Assembly (NCBI RefSeq): GCF_963082655.1
Contig: NC_081554.1
Location: 96,912,245-96,976,244 of the forward strand
Source of the DNA: Stomoxys calcitrans
Taxonomy: Eukaryota; Arthropoda; Insecta; Diptera; Muscidae
Length of the DNA: 64,000 nt
Reading direction: 5' to 3'
The position numbers and the translations under genes are program-made. The notes under the pieces were generated by a model that was not told the DNA's origin, searched no databases, and was given only the letters and a program-made list of their open reading frames with translations. This document shows positions 42,201 through 54,200 of the stretch, in pieces. Numbering within the stretch: the stretch's first letter is position 1; each line of letters starts with the position of its first letter.

Positions 42201-45200
42201 TGTAACCTGGGATCCCAATCCCAGCCAGACCCACTCGACTCAGCCCCAAATCTCTCTGGACACACCCCAACCTAGTCGCAGAGTTCCAGACCTGGATATT
42301 CAGCAGAATCAAGCAGACGAAATATAGAACAACACGTCACACTGTTACAACAAAAACAACTGCACACGTTCTGCTCCGCTGCGACTGCTTTGACATTGTG
42401 CCAAACTTATTTCCTTTGCATATTAATAAAACTTTCACTAAAGTGCTACATTGAGAACGGTTGTTGTTGTTGTTGTAGCAGTTTATTGTATTCTATCTTT
42501 CGTCTGCTTGATTCTGTTGAGTGTCAAGACCCAGGAACTCCTCGACTAAGATGGGGTGCGTCCACAGGGATCTGGGTCTGGCCGGCAGTTAAACAGGTGA
42601 CGTGTATCGTGCGGTCCCTGGTTACAATCGGGACATACATCTTGCACGTCGGCATCAATCCTAGCTCTGTGGTTTGCAGGGGGAGGTCGATTTCTTCGGG
42701 TGCAATGGGTGGAGGTCGTTCTCCAAGGACTACATTCACCCGGTAGCCAATTACCGCGTCTGCTACCGTGTCTGCATGAATGTTGTTCGGACCCGCTTGA
42801 TATGCCGCTTGATCTAGAGGTTCTCTCTTGTAGCGCTGAACCTCACGCTCTAGATCGTGTAGATCTACCTTAAGGCTTCTGAGCGGTGGGTATCTATCCA
42901 CAAGATGATGATTTGGATGGTTCCTGCGATAGCAGCCCAAAAGGTATTGCTTAGACAGCATGTAGTTATGTCTTCGCACTGGTAGGATCTTTGTCTCCTG
43001 ATGGAGGTGGTCCACATGAGAACTGAGGAGACAGCCCGTCGCAGTTCGGAGGGCGGCATTCTGACAGATCTGAATATTATTCCACTGCGTGTCACAAAGT
43101 TGACGTGACCACACTGGCGCTGCATAACACACAGACCGGCCAATTGCTTTGTACGTTTCTTTGTCTGCACCCCAAGTGCTGCCACCGAGTGTCTTGAGGA
43201 CCTAGACTTTTGACTTTATTGCAGATTGCTGTTGCATGTGGGGAGAAAGTGTAGGAGCTGTCAAATGTGACGCCAAGTATTTTGGGACACTTGATGGTCG
43301 GAATCATTTCTCCATCGACCATCACAGTCAGCTCAGTATTCACCTCACGCGTATTTGTAGTGAACAGTGTGGCTGAACACAGATGGCGGATATCTTCAGA
43401 TTTCTTGCAGCGAAATATGAGGCAAGATCGTTGAGGTAGACGTTCAACCTATCGCAGATGTCATCAATGGGTGGGGGGCCTGATGCCATGATCGTACAAT
43501 CGTCCGCATATGATACGATCTCTATGCCGTCTGGAGGGGGTGGGATGGAGGATAGGTAGAGGTTAAACAGAGCCGGAGATATCACCCCGCCTTGGGGAAC
43601 TCCCTGTTTCACTCTACGGTGTTTCGACTTCTTATCCCTAAATTCCACAAATGACTGGCGGCCACACAGATAATTCGCGACCCATCGTTTCAGGCCTGGC
43701 TGGAGGGACGTGTTGGCGATGTCCTCAAATAATTCGATAGGTCCAGTGCCACGAGGACCGTCCTATCACATGGCCTGGGTTGATTGAAGCCACGGCTAAT
43801 GTGTGTGGTGATGGCATGCAAAGCTGTTGTTGTGCTGTGCTGTCTCCGAAATCCATGTTGATACTCGGCGAATGGAAATTCTCCTACGAGGCTCGGGAGA
43901 AGTAATGCCTCAAGCGTCTTTGCCACTGGTGAGAGAAGGGAGATCGGTCTGTACGACTCCCCAAAATCGGGTCTTTTCCAGGCTTCAGTAGCGGGATCAC
44001 TCTGCCCATTTTCCAGACATCGGGAACTATAAGAGTGTTCAATGACAGGTTAAGGACAGTGGTTAGGTACTCAACTCCAGGTGAATCCAGATTCTTCAGC
44101 ATCAATGTAGAGATTCCGTCGGGGCCCAACGCCTTGGAAGATTTGGCGCCACGGAAGACATTCGTAACTTCGCCCACGGTAAATTGTGATGGCTGTTCAT
44201 CGGCTCGAAGACCACGAATACGGCGAATGGCTCTCCTCCTTGCCCTGTCTCTCTCGGGATGCACAATAAATTGACGGTTGAACAACCTGGCGCATCTCTT
44301 CGGATCAGTCACGGTTATCTCGCCAAAAGGGACTGAGGTCCTGTCGTCCCGTCTACCGGGGTTCGAGAGAGACTTAACAGTGGCCCACAGTTTGCCTGCA
44401 CCGGTGCCTAAGTTACATTGCTCCAAGTGTTCCAGCCACAAATTCCGCTTATTTTCGTTGACTACCCTGTTTATTTAGCGGGGTCCGTAGCACGAATCCC
44501 ATCACGCTCGTCTGCGAGTACCACTGCTTGCGTCGGGAAATTGGGTCGCACTTGTGGTATTCGACCGGCTGGTATAAAGCGAGCGGCTGTGCTGCGTTGA
44601 TGATGTCTCGGCCACAAGCACATCAGAGGGGGGTGGCAGTTCACTGAAACGGCGATTGGTATACTCTCTGAAGCCAGTCCAATCGGCCTTCTTATAATTG
44701 ATGAACGTCCGGCGCTCAGAGGTTATGAAGTCGGGTGGTCGGTCGATGGTGAGAATTAAGGGGGGGTGGTCTGACCCCAAAGAGATGACGGCTTGCCAGG
44801 AGACGTCACTCAGGAGATCAGGGGGGGCTCCTCGTAATCCTAGTGGGGGCATCCTCATTCACCGTGCAAAACGTGGAGCTATCTATCTGCTCTGCCAAAG
44901 CTATGCCACGCAGGTCGTTGCCTAGGGGAGAACCAGACGATTATGGCCAGATAGCAACCCACTTATGTCGGGGTTGTAAGCCTGGCCATTAATCGGGACA
45001 CAGCTACCAACCGGCGGTATATACACGTTGTATATCTCTATCTCGGCAGTACCAGACCTGACTGCTACCCCCATACATTCCATGTATGGGTCACTAGCGT
45101 CAAGCGCAGGCGAGATAGGTCTATACTGCACGGAATGGTGTATAACGAAGGCCAATCCCCCACCTCCATTCCTTGAGCGATCCTTACGTAGCACATTGTA

Positions 45201-48200
45201 ACCGTGACAACTGTGCAAGCTGCAGGTGTTGGTCAGCTTTGTCTCCTGGATCGCTGCGACCGATATGCTCTTCCGACTCATAAAATCTACGATCTCATCG
45301 ATCTTGCCACGTAGTCCGTTGCAGTTTAACTGCAAGAACGATACACTTCCCGGCACTGGCTTGGCAATAGTAGGGCTAGGGTGCTGTCGTTGCATAAATT
45401 GCCGTACGGGAGAGGTCGGGGGGGTCACATAGTCCGACGACGAGGATGCCGAAGGCGACGACGGCGACGCTTGTGGCCCACTGCTGGCTATGTTCGCACA
45501 GCACCTTGCGACATAGCCAGTATGACTATACTTCCGTAGTGAAGTTAGGCCAGAGGAAGAACGGAAATGTACCCATTCCATGCACCGGTTACACCTCACC
45601 GACACCGACCGATGATGAAGGCGGTTCTGGCAAACGGAACAGAACCAGGGTCCGGGGTTCTTTTCAATCCCGGCACGGACCAGAAGCGTGCGGAGAAGGC
45701 ACCACAGGATGTGCCTCTCCCATGACGAAAAAAGACGAACACGTACACTGAGGCGGCAGCCCTTGCCGATGAGGATTCCTTCGGGTCAATCCGGTGCGTA
45801 CAACCGGCTGCTATGGGATTGGAACGGTGAAAAGTGGAAGTAATGGACCCGTAGGACCTTCTCGTTGTTCAAGAACCCAAATATCCATGTTGTTGTAAAC
45901 ACATTTTCACATGGAGGTGGCGATCCTCGTCAAGCTTCAATAGGTGAGCAATCTCATTCCGGTCCAAAGGGCCGATCGCCGCGGGAATAGGGTGGTTATT
46001 TAAAGGCGCCAATAACTCGCCTTGTCAAATCAAGCATCATAGGCACTTAGTATTGATCCAATAGCCGGTGTCGCTCGGCCTCTCACTGCAGCTACTCCGC
46101 ATGGAGCATTCCACTATCCGTAACCTGTGGACTCGCTCTTAATTTATCGTCCTAAAAGAAATTCTCTTCGGAAATCTCTGAGATATTACTAATCATAAAG
46201 GTATGAGCATTAAAAATATTATAAATCCAAAATCCAGAATTTGAAATTAACTCGGTGTGCATTGATCGCCACCATCCTCGCGTATTAGCTGGCACACTGC
46301 CAAAACAAAAATCAAAAACCTTAAGGCACAAAAACCGATGAGATTGTAACACGCATGGGATAACTATAGGCAACACAAGGCTTGGAACTTTGAGCTCCGA
46401 TTTGTGTGGTGTTCATCGTCGTCATCATGGGAAGCTCAGCTAGAGCTACCAGGCGAGCTCGTCTTCAACTACGGAGTAGCTGTAACTGCAGTCGTGGACA
46501 ATTGGCAATATCGTATCGTGAAACTCTCCGAGAGTCTGGGGACACCAGCTCTTTCTTAAATACTGAACACCTTTGATATTCGGTATGACATGGCGAGTTT
46601 TAAATAACCAATAGTCATAATGTTATCGTGGCGTTCGGCAGAGTATCGCTGCCTTCACCTACAAATTTGTGGTTTCAGCAATAACAACAACAACATGAGA
46701 TTGTAGCTAAGCTGAGGCGCCGGTAGCCAACCTCACCGTCGGAAGTCATCATAACTGTAGTTTGCTATACCCGAACACAGAAAGCCTATTGTTTTAAATA
46801 TTAGGTTCCCGAATTAGAAGTACATATACACTTAGGTTTTAATACAATTAAAAGGAGTTCGTTTTATTCAGCCATGTAGTGATGCGATTAATCTGTACTG
46901 GTCCGAGTTTCCTCGCTCGGAGCTATCTTTACTTCGAGAGTCAGACATGGCAGAATCGAAAACCAATTCTTAACTTGCATTCTTTGCTTAAAACAGCGTT
47001 AAAAGTTCTTGCCTTCTGGATAAGTTCGCCGCTCTCAACTTCGTAATGTGCTTCAGATGGTCCGATTGAAGTCCTTCAGTTGGTATCCATGGTGTTGCCA
47101 CAAGTTTTCTGTTGTAGAAATACTCCAATCGATATTTACTTGTTTAGTTATTATTATAATTAAGTATGCTTTTCCTATACATATATTATTTTAATCAAGT
47201 ACGTTTTGTTTTCCTTGCATTGGTGTATAGAAATATTTTTCAGTTTTTTTTTTTTAGTCAGTCTCAAAAATAACCCACCTTTGAATTCTGTTCGTTTAAT
47301 AAATCTTCAAATTAATTTTTACTAAAATAAATTTGTCAATCCCGTGAATTCTTAATTACAAGAGGTTATGGGCGAAATCAAGGAAGTTCATGGAATTCCC
47401 CAGTTTAACGGCCAGGGATTTGATGATTGGCAATTTAGAGTGAAAATTCATTTGGACTCTCTGGATCTGTTGGAAGTTCTCACCGGCGACCCTCCAGATG
47501 ATGCAACTAAAAAAGTTGAGTTCAAGAAAAAGGACAAAAAGGCAATGGACAGAATAGTGAGTTTCCTACATGCGGATTGCATTAGTTTTGTGCGTGACAA
47601 AGAAACAACAAAGGCTATGTGGCAAAGCCTTCAATCTGTTTTCGCGAAGAAGTCTGTAACGAATCAAGTTCTAATCAGAAAACAATTGGCCAAGATGAAA
47701 ATGAATGATGGAGACTCAATTGTAAGTCATGTAATGGCATTTGAAAATTTAATACGAAAGCTGAAATTGTCCGGAGCTTGTGTGGAAGAAAGTGACGTTT
47801 TAGCACAACTGTTCTTGACGTTGCCCGATAAATATGACCCCCTGGTTACAGCTATGCAAAATATGGAAAATGGGCAATTGACATTTAACATCGTGAAAGA
47901 GAGACTCATTTCTGAAGAAGCAAACTTCTTGGATCGTGATCAAGCTAATGTGGAAGAAAAAGCTGCGTTTTCAAGTAAGAAGAATGCTTTTCGAAAAGCC
48001 AAACCCCGATTTAATGGAAAATGTTTTAAATGCGACAAGTTTGGGCATAAATCTAAAGACTGTTGGCAAAGAGAAGCACGATCTGCAAAGACAAATACGA
48101 AAGCAGTCGCGTTTATGGCGTACAGGAATAGAACCAGAGCAGAGAAAGCTGAAATTGTCTTTAAATTGGATTCTGGTGCGAGTGACCATCTAGCAAAAGA

Positions 48201-51200
48201 TAAAGATATTTTTAGCACAATGTCTAGCCTGGATAATCCAGTTGAAATTAATGTTGCCAAGGACAATGAGTCAATTGTAGCTAAGAATGTTGGTGTTGTG
48301 CAAGGTGTGAGTAACAAGGGCATAGATATAACAATGAAAGATGTACTTTATGCCCCAACATTGAGAGATAATTTGCTGTCGGTGAGGAAGTTGACTAAGG
48401 CCGGACTTAAGGTAAATTTTGTTAAGAATAAGGCTATGATTCTTAAAGATGGCGAAGAAATAGCATCGGCATACTTGCGTGGCAATCTTTATGAATTAAC
48501 CTTAACCCACAAAGAAAATGGTGCTTTCATTTGTCATCAAAACAATTTCGAAATTTGGCATAAAAGGCTTGGACATATCGGAACATCAGGTATGAAAAAC
48601 GTATTACAACAAAATTTGATAAAGGAAAACATAAAGCCAAACGTTTTGGGGTTCTGTGATATATGTACTGAGGCAAAACAGTGTCGTGAACCTTTTGATG
48701 GAACTAGGTCTAGATCAACAAGATTACTTGAAAGGATACATTCTGACGTATGTGGGCCAATAACTCCTGTGGCCTGGGATGGTTCCAAATATTTTGTTTC
48801 ATTCATAGATGACTACAGCCATTTTGCTATGATTTTCTGCATAAAGAAAAAATCAGAAGTCTTTCAGAAATTCAAAGAATATGAGGCCATGGTGACGACA
48901 ATGTTCCCTAATGTGAAGATATCAAATCTTACAATAGACCAAGGTACCGAATATTTGTCTAAAGCACAGCTAGAATGGTACAAATCAAAAGGAATACAAG
49001 TTAAACCCACCATTGCATACACACCGCAGCAGAATGGAGTATCTGAGAGGTTCAATAGAACCGTCACAGAAAAGATAAGAGCCATGATATTGGACAGTGG
49101 AGTTCCTAAATTTCTTTGGAACGAAGCAGCTCTTGCCGCCGTGTATGTTATAAACAGAATACCAACAAGGGCTTTAAATGAAATGGTAACACCGGCAGAA
49201 AAGTGGTTTGGGAATAAGCCAAATTATGATAAATTAAGAATCTTTGGTACAAAAGCATTTGCTTGGATACCAGATAAATGCCGAAAGAAATTGGATTCGA
49301 AAAGCAAGAAAACAATTTTTATTGGCTACGCTCCAAATGGATACAGGCTGTGGGATATGCAAGCAAGAAAGGTAATACTGGCTCGAGATGTTAAATTCGA
49401 CGAAAATTGTTTCCCGTACAAAGGTCTCGTTAATGAATCAAGTGAACCCAAAATAATTTGGAGCATCCACGAGCAAGAGGGGGAAGACGGTAATGATGCT
49501 GTGTCTGCTGAAGAGAATAGTGCAAACAACAAAGCGGAATCTGAAGAACCAATTGCACAAATGAATGAACAGAATGAAGTAACGTCTGATGAAGATGATA
49601 GCCAAAATTCAGCTGAAGAAAACGACCCGGATATAGGAAAAAGACGCAGCCTAAGAATTAAACAATTTCCAATGAAATTTATGGACTATATAACTGGACA
49701 TGAGGCGAATGTGGTTCAAAATAATATACCCTAGCTGGATGCATATACCGATAGCTGGATGCAGGCTGTTAATGACGAATTGAATTCTATGAAGAAAAAT
49801 CATGTCTGGGATTTGGTTAAGCCTCCAGTAGGTGCAAAAATCTTGAAGACAAAATGGGTCTTTAAACTTAAGGAAGACTGTAATGGGAATCTTACAAAAT
49901 ATAAGGCAAGATTAGTTGCGAAAGGCTTTCTCCAGAAACATGGCATTGACTACTGGGAAACCTATGCCCCCGTTGCTAAGCTAACAACTGTGAGAATTGC
50001 ATTAGCCATTGGTGTTCGTCACGGTTATCACTTTCACCAACTAGATGTAAAAACAGCTTTTTTACATGGAGATTTAAAGGAGGATATATACATAGAAATT
50101 CCCCACGGCGTCAAAGCAGACCCTGGTCTGGTGTGCAAATTGGAAAAATCTTTGTATGGCCTGAAGCAAGCTCCTAAATGCTGGAATGAGAAATTTAACG
50201 TGTTTCTTCAATCACTAGGATTTTCAAGATCCAGGCACGATTATTGCCTGTATTTTAAAATGGATACCGATAAAGCCAGTGTTCTTATTCTTATACTATA
50301 TGTTGACGATGTATTGGTGGTTGGAAATAATATCAATCGAATAATGGACTTAAAAACTCAACTATCAAAACATTTTGAAATGTCAGATTGCGGTCCTTTA
50401 AAACATTTTCTAGGTATGAATATGGATTTATGTAATGGAGAATTAAGCATATCGCAAGAAGCAAGCATTTCCAAAATCCTGAATAAGTTTGGGATGACAG
50501 AATGTAATCCTGTAAAGTCTCCCATGGAGAAAGGCTTGCAATTGCAAAAAGGTGAATCTCCAACAAACCCGAATCTACCCTATCGGCAACTTTTAGGGAG
50601 TTTAATATATATTATGGTATGCTCTAGACCTGACATTTGTTACCATGTTGGATATTTAGGTCGATTTCAAGAAAACCCAAATGAAATTCACTGGCAACAT
50701 CTTAAGCGTGTACTGAGATATTTAAAAGGTACAATGAAGATGAAACTGAATTTTAGAAACTACTCTGATGAACCAGTAATTGGATATGCCGACGCTGATT
50801 GGGCCACAGATTTGTCAGACAGAAAATCTGTTAGTGGATACATGTTCAAGGTCTATGGATGTACAGTATCATGGTGCAGCAAGAAGCAAGAAACAGTGGC
50901 AACTTCTTCTTCCGAGGCAGAGTACATAGCTCTAAGCATGGCTAGTACAGAAGCTTTGTGGATACGAGGTGTATTAGAAGATTTAAGGGAAATTAGCGGA
51001 TATGCAGTAAAAATTTTTGAGGATAATAAAGGCTGCATTGGAATGTCTAACAATCTTGAAAGCAAAAGGGCAAAGCATATTGACATCAAGCACCATTTTG
51101 TTAGAGACAACATTATGAATGGAAACATAGTGGTCGAACACATAAGATCAGAAAAAACAGTTGGCGGATTTATTTACCAAATCCTTGGATACCAATAAAT

Positions 51201-54200
51201 TTCAGAAGCTACGAGTTGAAGCTGGAATAATCGATTGAGAGGGGGTGTTGTAGAAATACTCCAATCGATATTTACTTGTTTAGTTATTATTATAATCAAG
51301 TATGCTTTTCCTATACATATATTATTTTAATCAAGTACGTTTTGTTTTCCTTGCATTGGTGTATAGAAATATTTTTCAGTTTTTTTTTTTTAGTCAGTCA
51401 AAAATAACCCACCTTTGAATTCTGTTCGTTTAATAAATCTTCAAATTAATTTTTACTAAAATAAATTTGTCAATCCCGTGAATTCTTAATTACAAGATTT
51501 TCCCACCAATTATAACCTTTTGCCTATGAACATTCCAATAAGGAACAGCGGCAAACTTCTCACATATCAATGAATGCTGTCCGATTAAGTTTAAGCTTAA
51601 TTAAAAGGGACCTCCTTTTTATACCAGAGTCCGAACTGCGTGTCGCAGTGTCGACACCCCTTTGTGGAGAAGTTTTTACATGGTACCCATATGGCCCGGT
51701 GTTAATAATCCATCCCTCCATTTGGAAGGCTTTTAATTTTAAGACACAATGAATAGACTCGTTGGAATCATTTTGAAGGGAAACTCTCTCTCTTTGGTGA
51801 GGCGGAGGCTATCTAATATTGCTTAGTTTCTATATATTTTTATTATATATTAGCCACTGTGTTACTGTTCAAAAAGAAGTCCCCAAAAATGGTAGCCTTG
51901 AAAACTGTCAACTCTGTTGATAAAAAAAGTAATGATGGGACGATCATGTTGGTTTATAGCGCCCAAAGTACCCGATAAAAAAATAAAATATAAATAAAAA
52001 AATAACAAAAGCTACTGTTATTTCTATGAAAGTGTCTTGCATATGGCATATGACAGGGCTAGACCCAGAGGTCTCAATGTAAACCCAGAGAAGACCGCAA
52101 TATGCCTGTTCACGAGGAAGTCGAAGGTGGGCTAATTTGACGCACCACGTTTACTCAATGAAACGATTTCGATATCTGACAAGATCAAATACTTAGGTGT
52201 GATCTTGGACAGAAAACTAATTTGGAAGTGTCACATTCAGGAGCGTACTGAGAAGGCTCACAGATGTTGGGCACTATGTAGACAGGCCGGGCCGTTGGCT
52301 CGAAATGAGGCCTGAATCCGACGATAGTCCACTGGCTCTACAGGAGCGTGATTAGACCAATACTTACTTACGCCTCAGTAGTTTGATGGACTACTATGGA
52401 GAAAAAGTGCAACATAAGGACCTAACAACAAGTTCAGAGAACATGTTGTCTTTCCATAGGCGGAGCGATGAGGACCACGCCCATTAGAGCACTGAAGATT
52501 ATTTTAGATAATCGACCCAATGACATACAGATTAAGCCACTGCGGCTCTGAGACTTAAGGCGATGGGAGAATGGATTGAGGATGGGAGCAGCTCATGCCA
52601 TCATGGTATAATCGAGGCGACGACAGGAAACCAGGAAGAAAGGGAAAATGTTTCTAATCGGATACCTGAGATAAACCTTGAGGTCGAGTGCGAGGCACTG
52701 CTGCTATCGGCACACTCTTGGATTGACAGAACCCTAGTGTTGCCATCTGGGAGATCATGTTGCACGAATGGATCTGTTAGACTGCTTGACCATAATACGG
52801 TCCTACAGGCGGAGATCCGGGCGATCACGGAATACGTGAGGTGGTGTGGTGCTAACGCGAGGTCACAAACAGTCTTGCGGCGTAAGTAGATTAACGCCTT
52901 CTGTGAGGATGGCAAAATCCGCGTCGTTTGGGTCCCGGGCCATAACGGAGTAAGGGGGAATGAAAGGGCAGACGGTTTGGCGGTCTGTCAATAAACTTGG
53001 TTAACCCGAAGCCTTTCGGGTCAACACAGTCCGAGTTAAGAGCGTGGGCGATGAATGCACATGCGAAAATTCGATTGAAAGCAGAGAACATAACTTGTTC
53101 TCATTATTTTCCTCTCTCATTGCATCAGTCAGCCTTAAAAGCTGCGATGTCCTATTGAAGCCTTAGCGGAAGGCATATATAGAATGTATTTATCAAAATT
53201 TCGACTGGACAGTCAGGTTTTTGTATGAAAAACTAAAAAATTATCAAAATTATTACTGACAGTTTTCTTTGAAGTTATGGGCAACAATTTTTTTAATTAA
53301 TTTTGATTTAAAACCAATTCGTCCTTTTATTAATTAAATTTTTGATTAAAAATGATATTTTTCAATTATATTTTTAATTGAAAACTTTTCGTCATATTTT
53401 TTTCAATATTTGTAATAAATAATAAATAAATGAAATGAAAAAAATTGCATATATTGCATTATTTTTTTTTTTTAGGAACTCTATCTGCATGGAAATCGTT
53501 TGACCCATTTGAGACAGTGTGACAAATATTTGCCCCAGTCCTTGGAAATTTTAACGTTGGCTAAGAATAACATAAGCGATCTCAATGAAATATGTACATT
53601 GACCCATCTAAATAATTTGAACAGTATAACCATAAGCGAAAACCCATGTGTTTCAATGACTGCTGGGACAGAGTAAGACACATTAAAGTGATTTTAAAAA
53701 CATTAACATTAAAAACAATTATATTGCAGTGGATTTGATCACAGACCTTTTGTCTTGAATTGGTGTTTAACTCTAAAGGTAATCGATGGATTTGTAGTAG
53801 ATCCTATTGAAAGGTACTTTCCACAAATAATTTCGAATAATGTCTGGATTACACAGTCTATGCTTATGTTGTTCTTTTTAATTACAGCTTAAAAGCTGAA
53901 TGGCTTTACAGCCAAGGCCGTGGCCGAAGTTTCCGTTTAGGTGAACAAGCTGCCCTTGCAAAATACCTTAGTTCAGTATGCCCTTTGATAGGAAAAGCCT
54001 TGGAAAATGAAAATGAACGTAAACTGCGTTTGATATTAAGCAAGGCCCAACATCACCAACGTCAGCTACAGGAAGAAATCTCAGAAAATTCAAATGCCTC
54101 TGTCAACAACTCACCTTCTTCGGGGCGCAAAAAACCAGCAAGCCGAATTCAGTCACCAAGATGTATGTTATGATTATGAGTGTTTTTTTTTTAATTTTCT

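Larger units (their letters stand above)
39380..42365 (+). mobile_element. Jockey-superfamily LINE, degenerate copy
   Basis: This is nearly colinear with the LINE on the opposite strand at 42463-45850. It begins with the leader (GGCAGCCGGTTTTGTTTCCC), then a Zn-finger-like stretch (AGGTGTAACCGGTGCATGG), then endonuclease remnants (39675-40163). Reverse-transcriptase remnants follow (40521-41129; GFRRPHSTA at 40790), then the C-terminal tail and a 3' end rich in CAA near 42350. Many stops, frameshifts and deletions break it. It has an inverted repeat at 39464-39553, a ~25-bp triplicate at 41275-41330 and an inserted MITE at 41663-41938. Confidence 0.82.
42463..45850 (-). mobile_element. Jockey-superfamily LINE, nearly full length but broken
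   Basis: On the minus strand the 3' end is at the (TTG)n run at 42463 and the 5' end is near 45850. The reading pieces in order are a Zn-finger-like N-terminus and endonuclease (45605-44922), a link to 44858-44502, reverse transcriptase 44441-43884 (GPDGISTLMLKN), 43926-43690 (YQHGFRRQHSTT), 43648-43340 (VPQGGVISPALFNLY, SYADDCTI), and the tail 43343-42524. Frameshifts and short deletions separate them, so it cannot make a full protein. It lies head-on against the plus-strand copy, about 100 bp between their 3' ends. Confidence 0.88.
47110..51497 (+). mobile_element. Copia-type LTR retrotransposon, nearly intact
   Basis: The 4.4-kb element has LTRs at 47110-47363 and 51246-51497 (TGTTGTAG...TTACAAGA), flanked by the 5-bp duplication TTTTC (47105-47109 and 51498-51502). 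A primer site follows the 5' LTR directly and a purine tract (AGAGGGGG, 51237-51245) precedes the 3' LTR. One gag-pol frame is interrupted only by an in-frame TAG at 49732. The LTRs differ by one noticed substitution and a 2-base indel. It lies in Cep97 intron 3 in the same orientation as the gene. Confidence 0.95.
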
